The position numbers and the translations under genes were made by a program. A stretch of DNA of 29,979 nucleotides from an uncultured Eubacteriales bacterium (GTDB lineage: Bacteria > Bacillota > Clostridia > Peptostreptococcales > Anaerovoracaceae), in assembly GCA_900547295.1 (NCBI GenBank), contig URGK01000029.1:1-29979 (forward strand). Direction: 5' to 3'. Of the stretch, positions 1 through 7,568 are shown piece by piece. Below the pieces are notes generated by a model. It made no database searches, was not told the DNA's origin, and saw only the letters and a list, made by a program, of their open reading frames with translations. The stretch's first letter is position 1, and each line of letters begins with the position of its first letter.

Positions 1-598
1 TTCCCAGAGGCATATAATTATATGCAATTCCTCTCCTGCTGCATATATCGGCAATCTGTCTGAACATAGAGCCTGACGAGGCGCCGTTGTCATACGGTCT
101 TAAATCAAAATGGGCATCAAAATTGATTATACCCATATCCGCCTCAACTTCGCTGCAGTGCGCCAGCTGTCCTGTAAAATGTCCGAAAGTGGTTTCGTGG
201 CCTCCTCCCAGCACTATAGGAAACAGATTAAGGTCAAGTATCATTGAAACCGCCTCTGCCAGAAGCTTTTGCCCCTCTTCCATGGGTATCTCGTCACACA
301 GGATATTGCCTGCATCAAACAGCTTGACGTCCTGTGAAAAACAGCAGGGCAGATTTGACATCTGCCCCCTGATAAAGTCAGGTGCCAGCGCTGTACCTGT
401 ACGGCCCTTGTTTCTTTTAACACCCTGTTCGCTGCAAAAGCCTATAAAGGCAAATCCCAGCGGTCCTTCAAATTTTTTATCATATTCATTAAGATCAATG
501 GGCTTCACCCACTGATGCCATCTGAAAGTATCGTAGTCATCTGTGCTGTCTACTCTGCCCTTCCAGTATTCCATTGCATTTACATAATTGTTAAGCAT
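1..598 (-). CDS. hutG: Formimidoylglutamase-like ureohydrolase (partial, C-terminus beyond left edge)
   Basis: Translating the minus strand from the ATG at 598 gives an uninterrupted frame to the window edge (199 codons). It carries arginase/agmatinase (ureohydrolase) metal-site motifs: GGGHE at about residues 132-136 and NFDAHFDLRP at about 160-169, whose His and Asp residues bind the two Mn ions in this family. The FDLRP variant and the start YWKGRVDS fit formimidoylglutamase (HutG), the last step of histidine degradation, which yields glutamate and formamide. That substrate is inferred; a distant agmatinase or arginase is possible because the C-terminal half is missing. An AAGGCGG ribosome site lies upstream, 23 bp after the stop of the [2Fe-2S] gene, so it may be co-transcribed with the hydrogenase genes. 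No other hut gene is visible. Confidence 0.8.
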   Translation of the reverse strand, partial: MLNNYVNAMEYWKGRVDSTDDYDTFRWHQWVKPIDLNEYDKKFEGPLGFAFIGFCSEQGVKRNKGRTGTALAPDFIRGQMSNLPCCFSQDVKLFDAGNILCDEIPMEEGQKLLAEAVSMILDLNLFPIVLGGGHETTFGHFTGQLAHCSEVEADMGIINFDAHFDLRPYDNGASSGSMFRQIADICSRRGIAYNYMPLG

Positions 599-620
599 AT
601 TGTTTCCGCCTTGAAATTTA

Positions 621-857
621 TTACTGTGCAATAAGTCCGTCAAATATCTCTGTAATATTCTCCGGAGTCACATTGCAGATGAGCTCGTCATCTGCTTTTA
701 TTGTAACACCTTCTGCGCATTTTCCAAGACAGAATCCTGCTTTCAGCTCAACTTTTTTTTCAAGCTCTCTCTCTGCAACAAGCTTTTGCAGAGTTTCTAT
801 TACCTTTTGTGAGCCTTTGAGATGGCAGGCGCTTCCCACACATATTGTTATTACCAT
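621..857 (-). CDS. Stand-alone thioredoxin-like [2Fe-2S] ferredoxin
   Basis: A 78-residue protein with the four-cysteine pattern of the thioredoxin-like [2Fe-2S] fold: CVGSAC near the N-terminus and CLGKC about 35 residues later. The same fold forms the C-terminal domain of HydC/NuoE and the N-terminal domain of HydB in this operon (CDGTAC/CLGAC and CGGTGC/CHGFC). The ATG at 857 was chosen because AAGGAG sits 11 bases upstream; the GTG four codons earlier overlaps that ribosome site. It follows hydA by 58 bp on the same strand. A cytosolic electron-transfer or cluster-carrying role with the hydrogenase is inferred from context. No catalytic domain is present. Confidence 0.85.
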   Translation of the reverse strand: MVITICVGSACHLKGSQKVIETLQKLVAERELEKKVELKAGFCLGKCAEGVTIKADDELICNVTPENITEIFDGLIAQ

Positions 858-915
858 TACCTGTAACACTCCTTTTTAAATCAACAGAAAAACATCTTTA
901 AAATTTCTAAAGGAA

Positions 916-2619
916 CTATTTGTAATGCAGGAAGTGATGCGCCTTGTCACCTGTAAGAAGTTCACTGTATATGCTGTCGGTTACAGGGTTTTCCGCTGAG
1001 AGCTTAACGCTTGACATGCGGTCTGCCTCATACATTCCCTGTGATCTTTCCTGTTTTGCTCCGCCAAGCGCGTAAGGCTGTCCGGCTCCCGCTATGCAGC
1101 CTCCCTCGCATGCCATAACCTCTACAAAATCATAATGGATTTCTCCGGCTTCAAGTTTCCTTATGAGGTTCTCAGCGTTCCTGAGTCCGCTTACGATAGC
1201 AATTCTAAGCTCTGTATCCTTGTACGGAACCACTACTTCCTTGAGTCCGTCAAAGCCTCTGACACCTGTAAATGAAATGTCAGCCAGATGACCCTTTGCA
1301 TCATCTCCCATAATATAACGGATTACAGCCTCTGTAACTCCGCCTGTAACTCCAAAGATAACACCCGCGCCACTGGCAATACCCATAGGCATATCAACTG
1401 CTTCAGGAAGAACCTTTTCGAAGTTGATTCCTGATTCTCTTATCATCTTGGCGAGCTCTACTGTCGTAATTGAATAATCAACCGACTGCTGACCGTCAAC
1501 CTTGAGGTCGTCTCTCTTTATTTCATATTTCTTGGCTGTGCAAGGCATTATTGCAACAACCTTGGTCTTTTTAGGCTTTCTGCCTGTTTCGCTTAATCTT
1601 GCTTTTTCTTTTAATACCGCGCCCATCATTTCCATAGGTGATTTGCAGCTTGAAATCTGGTCTTTAAGTTCAGGATGCTTAATCTCCGCATATCTGAACC
1701 ATGCAGGACAGCACGATGTGAACAGCGGCAGCCTGTCGCCTCTCTTAATCTTGTTTATAAGCTCCTTGCCCTCTTCTATAACTGTAAGGTCTGCGCCTGT
1801 TGCAGTATCATAAACTCTGTCAAATCCCATACGCTTGAGCACGCTTACTATCTTGCCCATTACGTTTGTGCCAAGCGGAAGTCCGAATTCATCACCGAGA
1901 GCCACTCTTACCGCCGGTGCGATCTGAGCCTCCACGATTGTATCCTTGTCGTTTAAATCCTCCCAGAGCTCCTCTGTATCAAGCTTGATTGTAATTGCTC
2001 CCGTAGGACATACGGCTCTGCACTGTCCGCAGTTTACGCAGTTGGTTTCTGCAAGAGGCATGTTGAAGGCTGTTGTAACCTCCATTTTCGAACCTCTGTA
2101 GGCAAAGTCTATAGCGCCTACATTCTGTATTTCCGAGCACATACGCACACAGTCACCGCACAGTATGCACTTGTTAGGGTTTCTGATTATTGCAGGTGAT
2201 GAATAATCCTTGTTGTCCCATATGCTGTACGGCTCAAATCTTACGTCTTTGAGACCGAACTTGCATGCAAAGTCCTGCAGGTCACAATTGAAATTGATTT
2301 CACAGGTTGTACAGTCTCTGCAGTGATCCGCAAGCATAAGCTCAAGTATCATCTTACGGTATTTACGAAGTCTTGGTGTGTTTGTCTTTATTTCCATTCC
2401 TGAACGCGGCGGAGTTGAGCATGACGCCATTATATCTCCGTTCTTGCCCTCAACAACGCACATTCTGCACGCGCCAAAGGTTGAAAGCTCTGAATAGTAG
2501 CAGAGTGTAGGCAGCTCTATTCCCGCTTTTCTTACAAGGCTCAGTATGTTTTTTTCTCCCTCAATTGCAACAGGCAGGCCGTCAATTATCATATATTTTT
2601 TTCCATTCATCGTATTCAT
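916..2619 (-). CDS. hydA: [FeFe]-hydrogenase catalytic subunit of the trimeric NAD-linked enzyme
   Basis: 567 residues. From the N-terminus: a plant-type [2Fe-2S] domain (Cys at LCYY, GACRMC and SCSTPP), a NuoG-like His/Cys cluster (HxxxCxxCxxxxxC in HCRDCTTCEINFNC), two [4Fe-4S] motifs (CILCGDCVRMC, CVNCGQCRAVC), then the H-cluster domain. The H-cluster signatures are all present: TSCCPAW (L1), MPCTAKKYE (L2) and MACEGGCIAGAGQP (L3, with Ala where the usual GGGQP has Gly). It catalyses H2 formation or oxidation in the cytosol; with HydB and HydC the family couples ferredoxin and NAD(H), often by electron bifurcation. The ATG at 2619 was chosen because AAGGAGG lies 9 bases upstream, inside the last codons of hydB, implying translational coupling. 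The gap after hydB is 4 bp. Confidence 0.95.
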   Translation of the reverse strand: MNTMNGKKYMIIDGLPVAIEGEKNILSLVRKAGIELPTLCYYSELSTFGACRMCVVEGKNGDIMASCSTPPRSGMEIKTNTPRLRKYRKMILELMLADHCRDCTTCEINFNCDLQDFACKFGLKDVRFEPYSIWDNKDYSSPAIIRNPNKCILCGDCVRMCSEIQNVGAIDFAYRGSKMEVTTAFNMPLAETNCVNCGQCRAVCPTGAITIKLDTEELWEDLNDKDTIVEAQIAPAVRVALGDEFGLPLGTNVMGKIVSVLKRMGFDRVYDTATGADLTVIEEGKELINKIKRGDRLPLFTSCCPAWFRYAEIKHPELKDQISSCKSPMEMMGAVLKEKARLSETGRKPKKTKVVAIMPCTAKKYEIKRDDLKVDGQQSVDYSITTVELAKMIRESGINFEKVLPEAVDMPMGIASGAGVIFGVTGGVTEAVIRYIMGDDAKGHLADISFTGVRGFDGLKEVVVPYKDTELRIAIVSGLRNAENLIRKLEAGEIHYDFVEVMACEGGCIAGAGQPYALGGAKQERSQGMYEADRMSSVKLSAENPVTDSIYSELLTGDKAHHFLHYK

Positions 2620-2623
2620 ATAA

Positions 2624-4501
2624 CTAATCCTCCTTAATTGCATTGAACTTGCAGGTGCTTATGCATGCTCCGCATTTGATGCACTTGCTCTGATTTATTA
2701 CAAACGGTTCTTTTACCTTGCCCTCTATTGCATTTACAGGACAGGATCTTGCGCACAGGCTGCATCCCTTGCACAGATCTTTGTCAATTACTATCTGCTT
2801 GAGAGCCTGACAGTTCTTTGTTCTGCATTTCTTGTCTACTATATGCTCTACGTATTCATCTCTGAAATATTTAAGTGTTGAAACCACAGGGTTTGCTGCG
2901 GTTTTTCCAAGTCCGCAGAGCGCTGTCGAAGTAATTGTGTCAGCCAGCTCCTCAAGCATATCGAGGTCTGAAAGCTCACCCTTGCCTGCAACTATCTTTT
3001 CGAGGATTTCGAGCATACGTCTTGTACCCTCTCTGCAAGGTACACATTTGCCGCAGGATTCATTCTGTGTGAAGTTCATAAAGAATCTTGCAACTTCAAC
3101 CATACAGGTATCCTCGTCCATTACTACAAGTCCGCCTGAGCCTATCATGGCGCCGGCTTTTTTGAGGCTGTCAAAGTCTAAAGGCAGGTTCAGGTGTTCT
3201 TCTGTAAGACAGGCTCCTGACGGTCCTCCTATCTGTACTGCCTTGAAGCTCTTGCCGCCTCTGATGCCTCCGCCTATATCAAATATTATTTTGTGAAGCG
3301 GAGTTCCCATTGGTATCTCTATAAGTCCTGTGTTCACGATGTTGCCTGTAAGTGCAAATGCTTTGGTTCCCGGACTTTTTTCTGTTCCTATGCTGCAATA
3401 CCATTCCGCACCCTTTTCGATTATGATAGGCACATTGGCAAATGTCTCAACGTTGTTTAAAAGTGTAGGCTTTCCGAACAGTCCGTGTTCAACAGTTCTA
3501 GGAGGCTTTACTCTAGGCATACCTCTGTCACCCTCGATTGAAGTTGTAAGGGCGCTTCCCTCACCGCATACAAAGGCTCCCGCACCTTTAACTATCTCTA
3601 TATCAAAATTAAAGCCTGTTCCGAATATATCCTGACCAAGCACGCCGTATTTTCTGGCGTCTTTGATGGCCTTGTCAAGTCTCTGTACTGCAAGAGGGTA
3701 TTCCGCTCTTACATATATGTAGCCTTTCTCTGATCCTGCCGTATGACCTGCAATTATCATACCCTCAAGCATTTTGTGAGGGTCTCCCTCCATAATGCTT
3801 CTGTCCATGAATGCGCCGGGGTCACCCTCATCACCGTTGCAGACAACATATTTAACAGGTGATTTCTGCTGCTTTACCTGTACCCATTTACGTCCTGCCG
3901 GGAAGCCCGCGCCGCCTCTGCCTCTGAGGTTTGACTCTGTTATGATTTTTATAACGTCGTCCTCTGTAATATCAAAGAGACATTTTTCAAGTGATGAATA
4001 TCCGCCGTAGGCTATGTATTCTTCGATGGACTCCGCATCTATCTGTCCGCAGTCCTCAAGTACAATTCTTGTCTGGTTGCTGTAAAACGGTATTTTTTCC
4101 TGAACGGGATAGCTGATGCCGTCTTTTTGATATATTAGGCGGTCGATAACCTCGTCACCTATAATTGACTTTTCGATTATTTCCTCGCAGTCATCTACGC
4201 TGACTTTAAGGTAAAGAAGCTTTGCCGGCTCTATTCTCAGCAGCGGTCCCATTTCGCAAAAGCCGTGGCATCCGCTTTTTTTCATACTGATACATTCGCC
4301 CTCGACTTCTTCATAAAGCTCCACCTGACAGACTATACCCTTTTCTTCTATGAGTTCCTTTAATCTGTCGAATATTTCAAGTGAACCGCCTGCAACGCAG
4401 CCTGTTCCTCCGCAAACATAAATCTTTTTAGTCTGTTTTTCTATCTGATAAAGAAATTTTTCTCTTAATTTCTGCAGTTCTGCTCTGTTTTCGATTTTCA
4501 T
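2624..4501 (-). CDS. hydB: NADH-dependent hydrogenase flavoprotein subunit (NuoF-like)
   Basis: 625 residues. An N-terminal thioredoxin-like [2Fe-2S] domain (CGGTGC, CHGFC; about 30-90) is followed by the NuoF FMN/NADH domain (GRGGAGFPAGRKW at about 193-205, NGDEGDPGAF, CGEGSALTTSIEGDRG). Then comes the [4Fe-4S] motif ESCGKCVPCREGTRRM, and a C-terminal two-cluster ferredoxin extension (CKGCSLCARSCP, CIKCGACISTC). This order is that of HydB in trimeric HydABC hydrogenases, where it binds NAD(H) and FMN and passes electrons to HydA. An AAGGAGG site lies 6 bases before the ATG, in the 10-bp gap after hydC. All expected cluster cysteines are visible. Confidence 0.95.
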   Translation of the reverse strand: MKIENRAELQKLREKFLYQIEKQTKKIYVCGGTGCVAGGSLEIFDRLKELIEEKGIVCQVELYEEVEGECISMKKSGCHGFCEMGPLLRIEPAKLLYLKVSVDDCEEIIEKSIIGDEVIDRLIYQKDGISYPVQEKIPFYSNQTRIVLEDCGQIDAESIEEYIAYGGYSSLEKCLFDITEDDVIKIITESNLRGRGGAGFPAGRKWVQVKQQKSPVKYVVCNGDEGDPGAFMDRSIMEGDPHKMLEGMIIAGHTAGSEKGYIYVRAEYPLAVQRLDKAIKDARKYGVLGQDIFGTGFNFDIEIVKGAGAFVCGEGSALTTSIEGDRGMPRVKPPRTVEHGLFGKPTLLNNVETFANVPIIIEKGAEWYCSIGTEKSPGTKAFALTGNIVNTGLIEIPMGTPLHKIIFDIGGGIRGGKSFKAVQIGGPSGACLTEEHLNLPLDFDSLKKAGAMIGSGGLVVMDEDTCMVEVARFFMNFTQNESCGKCVPCREGTRRMLEILEKIVAGKGELSDLDMLEELADTITSTALCGLGKTAANPVVSTLKYFRDEYVEHIVDKKCRTKNCQALKQIVIDKDLCKGCSLCARSCPVNAIEGKVKEPFVINQSKCIKCGACISTCKFNAIKED

Positions 4502-4511
4502 TACTGCCTCC

Positions 4512-4976
4512 TTATTTTAATTCCTGTAAAAGTTCAATAGCCTTTTCCGGTGTCATCGCCGGATAGACTTTGTCGTTAACGGTTAAAACAGGCGCCAGTC
4601 CGCACGCGCCAAGACACGATACAGTCTCAACGGTAAACAGCAGGTCCTCTGTTGTTTTCTCTCCGTCTGCCAGCTTGAGTTCTTTTTTGAGCGCGTTTAA
4701 AATCGGAATGGATTTTCTGACATGACAGGCTGTACCATCGCAGATTTTGATTACGTATTTTCCTTTTGGTGTAAGAGAGAAGTTCTCATAGAATGTTGCA
4801 ATGCTGAAAAGCTTTGCAAGGCTTACATCAAGCTTCTCTGCAAGATAGTCAAAAGCTTCTCTCGGAATATATCTGTATTCCTCCTGAACATCCTGCAGGA
4901 TAGCTACTATCGGCTTATTGTCTTTGTGATTTTCAACAATGGCATCAATTTTCCGATACAGTTCGTTGTTTGTCAT
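4512..4976 (-). CDS. hydC: Hydrogenase [2Fe-2S] subunit (NuoE-like)
   Basis: 154 residues with the NuoE layout: an N-terminal helical part (YRKIDAIVENHKD, YRYIPREAFDYLAEKL, FYENFSL) and a C-terminal thioredoxin-like [2Fe-2S] domain with CDGTACHVR and CLGACGLAP. It is the small electron-relay subunit of the HydABC complex. The ATG at 4976 is preferred because GGAGG lies 5 bases upstream; two earlier in-frame starts (TTG 4994, ATG 4988) lie on or before that site. It is the first gene of the operon, about 74 bases downstream of the predicted transcription start. Confidence 0.93.
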   Translation of the reverse strand: MTNNELYRKIDAIVENHKDNKPIVAILQDVQEEYRYIPREAFDYLAEKLDVSLAKLFSIATFYENFSLTPKGKYVIKICDGTACHVRKSIPILNALKKELKLADGEKTTEDLLFTVETVSCLGACGLAPVLTVNDKVYPAMTPEKAIELLQELK

Positions 4977-5056
4977 AAAATCCTCCATCTTCAATTTGTT
5001 ATTTTTTTAACGAAAATTTATATAAAATTACTGCTAAATTATTATTGTCAATTATA

Positions 5057-5085
5057 ATTATATCTTGTCTTATTTGCTTTGTCTA
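5057..5085 (-). promoter_or_regulatory. Predicted sigma-A promoter of the hyd operon
   Basis: On the minus strand TAGACA (5080-5085) is followed after exactly 17 bases by TATAAT (5057-5062). That is five of six matches at -35 and a perfect -10. Transcription should begin near 5050, leaving a leader of about 74 bases before hydC. No convincing riboswitch was seen in that leader. Confidence 0.65.
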
Positions 5086-5121
5086 TTGATTTTTCGGTAC
5101 TTGTTTGCTCATTTTTTAGGT

Positions 5122-5141
5122 ATATGTAACCGGTTTCATAT
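5122..5141. promoter_or_regulatory. 20-bp near-perfect palindrome upstream of the hyd promoter
   Basis: ATATG-T-AACCGGTT-T-CATAT is self-complementary except for the T/T pair at 5127/5136. It lies about 37 bp upstream of the -35 box, a typical place for an activator or upstream operator. The half-site ATGTAAC resembles Crp/Fnr-family sites, but I cannot assign a regulator; it does not look like a Rex box. Confidence 0.45.
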
Positions 5142-5163
5142 GTGCAATTTCATCAAAACAAAC

Positions 5164-5215
5164 AAAAAAAGTATCCATTTTCACTTTATCTTAATAAAGC
5201 GTTGGATACTTTTTT
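5164..5215 (-). terminator. Rho-independent terminator after the GPH transporter
   Basis: A long hairpin: an outer stem pairs 5164-5176 with 5203-5215 (GTATCCA/TGGATAC plus A/T tracts), and an inner stem CTTTAT-CTTA-ATAAAG spans 5184-5199. On the minus strand the stem ends in a run of T, 28 bp after the transporter stop. The arms also give a T run on the plus strand, so it could work in both directions. Confidence 0.85.
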
Positions 5216-5242
5216 AACAAATATATTGTAATCACTATTACT

Positions 5243-6619
5243 TTATTCCTGCTGTTTCTTTTTATCAAGCTCCGCCTTTATTTCATTAAATACGGCCTTG
5301 GTTATGTGGTATCTGTAAAGCGCATAGCACGATGCCGCCATAAATATTGCAGGAACAAATGTAGTACAGTTTTCTATCCATTCAAGCGCCGCAGCGGACT
5401 GAACCTGCTGAGCTCCGTCAAAGCCTGCAAGCTGAAGAATTATTCCAAGCATCTGAGTACCAATTCCTGAGGCTATGGCCTCCACCAGACCCTGAAGAGA
5501 CACTATGGTTCCCTGTCTCTGATTTCCTGTAGTATACTGGTCATATTCGCATACGTCATATATTATCGCAGGCATTATCTGCCAGTACGCCGCAGCCCCT
5601 ACTGCAATGCAGAATATGAACACATACATTCCAAAAGTCCCATGCACACCGGCTATTTTTTCGACAGTTATGAGGACTGCGCTGAGCCCTATGAGAAGTA
5701 TAAGGCCTGTACGTTTGTCTGTTTTTTTGCATATGGCAGCTATAAATGGAATGAATGTCATTGAAATAACGGCTCTGAAAAACAGAATTCCCGATATTTG
5801 TCCCGATGACATCCCCTGATTGTAGGTGCAGTAATACACTATATCAGACATAAACATACCATATGCGGTAAGAAAAAACAGGCTCGCAAACAGCAGGCAT
5901 TTCATAGGCTTCAGCTTCAGCACCTGAAAATATTCTCTGAACATCTTTACAATGCTCACTCTCTGCCTGTCCTCAGCTGCCTGCAGCACATATTTATCCT
6001 TATGCCTGGCGCTTCTAACCGTAATCATTATTGATACAAATACAGCTGCGGCAATAAAAATTCCCGTAACCGACCACGCCGTCTGCGTACTGATATTCCT
6101 GCTCTGCATCAGTTCAACCATCATTGTAGGAAGCGACATTGATATCACAGAACCTATCAGGTTGAAAAACGAAGCGTATGACCTTAGCACCGTTCTTTCG
6201 TTATAGTCCTGCGTGTATTCGGCTCCAAGCGCAAGGTAAGGCACAAAGAACCCTGTGTATGATGTCCAGAATATGATTACGCCTAAACTGTAATACAGTA
6301 TTTTGAAGCCGTACGGTATATCAAAGGTTGTGAAAAGCAGCGATACCGCTATCATCAGTGGAAACGCAAATGCAAACATAAACGGTCTTCTTCTGCCCCA
6401 TCTAGTCATAGCGTGGTCTGAAATATATCCCATTACGGGGTTAAAAAGTGAATTCCATACAGCACCAATGGCTGTAATAGTCCCTGCCACAGCCGGCGCA
6501 AGGCCTGCTACTGTAGTTAAAAAGAACATCAGAAATGTCCCTATAAACATATATGCGGCCGAATCGCCCAGCGCCGCAAAGCTGTATCCTGTTTTTTCTC
6601 TGAAATTTAATCTGTTCAT
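5243..6619 (-). CDS. GPH-family (MelB-like) sugar:cation symporter
   Basis: 458 residues, strongly hydrophobic throughout, with about twelve predicted membrane segments. The N-terminus (FREKTGYSFAALGDSAAYMF) and the loop RWGRRRPFMF after GYISDHAMT are hallmarks of the glycoside-pentoside-hexuronide:cation symporter family within the major facilitator superfamily. Such proteins import sugars or glucuronides with Na+ or H+; the substrate cannot be read from the sequence and no sugar-hydrolase gene lies beside it. The ATG at 6619 was chosen by family N-termini; a GTG five codons upstream overlaps the -10 box. No Shine-Dalgarno site is visible before either start. Its own promoter and terminator make it monocistronic. 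Confidence 0.88.
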   Translation of the reverse strand: MNRLNFREKTGYSFAALGDSAAYMFIGTFLMFFLTTVAGLAPAVAGTITAIGAVWNSLFNPVMGYISDHAMTRWGRRRPFMFAFAFPLMIAVSLLFTTFDIPYGFKILYYSLGVIIFWTSYTGFFVPYLALGAEYTQDYNERTVLRSYASFFNLIGSVISMSLPTMMVELMQSRNISTQTAWSVTGIFIAAAVFVSIMITVRSARHKDKYVLQAAEDRQRVSIVKMFREYFQVLKLKPMKCLLFASLFFLTAYGMFMSDIVYYCTYNQGMSSGQISGILFFRAVISMTFIPFIAAICKKTDKRTGLILLIGLSAVLITVEKIAGVHGTFGMYVFIFCIAVGAAAYWQIMPAIIYDVCEYDQYTTGNQRQGTIVSLQGLVEAIASGIGTQMLGIILQLAGFDGAQQVQSAAALEWIENCTTFVPAIFMAASCYALYRYHITKAVFNEIKAELDKKKQQE

Positions 6620-6625
6620 ACAGAT

Positions 6626-6654
6626 ATAATACACAGACTGCTTTCAAATATCAA
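6626..6654 (-). promoter_or_regulatory. Promoter placed for a leaderless transporter mRNA
   Basis: TTGATA (6649-6654), 17 bases, TATTAT (6626-6631) on the minus strand. The -10 box ends only 6 bases before the ATG at 6619, so a start site 7 bases downstream of the box would be the A of the start codon. Confidence 0.5.
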
Positions 6655-6690
6655 CGCTCATATAAGATTTCCTTAATTCAGTTTTTAAGG

Positions 6691-6724
6691 TGCACACTAA
6701 AAGGCCGCTTGTGTGCAGCCTTTT
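6691..6724 (-). terminator. Overlapping hairpins after the lipoprotein gene
   Basis: Two 7-bp stems interleave: TGCACAC (6691-6697) with GTGTGCA (6711-6717), and AAAAGGC (6699-6705) with GCCTTTT (6718-6724). On the minus strand the second stem ends in TTTT and begins 12 bases after the lipoprotein stop, so it probably serves as its terminator. The interleaved order would also allow an H-type pseudoknot. Confidence 0.5.
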
Positions 6725-6736
6725 AACTCATACTGT

Positions 6737-7393
6737 TTATTTGTGACTGAGCTGTTTTGCATATTTGTCAGCGAGCTCAGTGGTGCTGTCTATTACAGCC
6801 TGTACTGCTTCAGGTACATCACCTGTGATTTCTTCTTCAAATCCGTTCCATGATGCATCATCTCTGTTCCACTCAGGATAATCAGCAATAGTATCTCCGC
6901 AAGGATAGTCTATGCCGAGTATGCATATTACTTTTCCGTCTTCGCCGTATACAGGTGCAAATGCTGACCAGCACTGGCCGTCTTCATCGTCCCACGCAGA
7001 TCTTGCCGCCGCAGGAGCTCCGTCCCAAGCCTCTGTAAACTGTATCTCCCAGCCGTAGTTTACTGCCCAGTCATCAGGATCGGCAGAACCATCAACAGTA
7101 ATCAGAAAATCAACTTTATCTGATGTGTCACATTCAAGCGCAGGTTCTCCGTCCTTTTCAGGGGAAAGCGCATACACATAGTTTGCTCCGCATTCTTCTC
7201 TGATTTTGTCAAGCTCTGCCTTGAGCGCATCATAATCAGCAAAGTCTCTTGCCTCTCCCGACTCAATTAATGCCACATACTTGTCTGCCCAGCATTCATC
7301 GGCAACAGCCTCCTCTTTGTCGCCGCAGGCTGTCACAGAGAAAGCAAGCGCCAGTGTTAAAACTACAGCTAATAATTTCAAATATTTCTTCAT
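6737..7393 (-). CDS. Lipoprotein with a Cache/PDC-like extracellular sensor domain
   Basis: 218 residues. The N-terminus is a lipoprotein signal: MKKYLKLLAVV, a hydrophobic core and the lipobox VTAC, with the lipidated Cys at about residue 23. The mature protein is acidic and Asp/Trp-rich. The stretch from ANYVYALSPEKDG through DPDDWAVNYGWEIQFT and WSAFAPVYGEDGKVICILGID resembles the extracellular sensor domains that precede GGDEF or chemoreceptor modules in Clostridia. Here no membrane helix or output module follows. A ligand-binding or partner-protein role is inferred. The ATG at 7393 follows GAGGAGG by 6 bases; an upstream TTG overlaps that site. It has its own promoter. Confidence 0.75.
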   Translation of the reverse strand: MKKYLKLLAVVLTLALAFSVTACGDKEEAVADECWADKYVALIESGEARDFADYDALKAELDKIREECGANYVYALSPEKDGEPALECDTSDKVDFLITVDGSADPDDWAVNYGWEIQFTEAWDGAPAAARSAWDDEDGQCWSAFAPVYGEDGKVICILGIDYPCGDTIADYPEWNRDDASWNGFEEEITGDVPEAVQAVIDSTTELADKYAKQLSHK

Positions 7394-7435
7394 AAATAAC
7401 CTCCTCAAGTTATATTGGGGAAAACTTTCTCTATG

Positions 7436-7464
7436 ATTTTAACAGAAACAAAGTGCATATGCAA
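7436..7464 (-). promoter_or_regulatory. Predicted sigma-A promoter of the lipoprotein gene
   Basis: On the minus strand TTGCAT (7459-7464) is followed after 17 bases by TAAAAT (7436-7441). The predicted start near 7429 leaves a leader of about 36 bases containing the strong ribosome site. Confidence 0.6.
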
Positions 7465-7501
7465 TAATAATTTTTGAATTTTCAGAGTTTTATTTTATTT
7501 C

Positions 7502-7534
7502 AAAAAAGCGCCTGCCGCATATCACGACAGACGC
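7502..7534 (-). terminator. Rho-independent terminator of the heat-shock operon
   Basis: A 10-bp stem with G-U pairs (7508-7517 with 7525-7534, GCGCCTGCCG/CGACAGACGC) and a 7-base loop. It is followed on the minus strand by six T (7502-7507) and lies 35 bp after the dnaJ stop. Confidence 0.9.
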
Positions 7535-7568
7535 ATACATATCTATTCTTCTTACCCCTTTTTAATCT

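Noticed and set aside
87..515. Plus-strand open frame of 142 codons
   Set aside because: It lies opposite the hutG-like gene, whose frame carries clear ureohydrolase motifs; the plus frame has no ribosome site or recognisable domain.
5046..5051. TTGACA as the hyd operon -35 box
   Set aside because: No acceptable -10 lies 16-18 bases downstream; TAGACA-17-TATAAT just upstream is much better.
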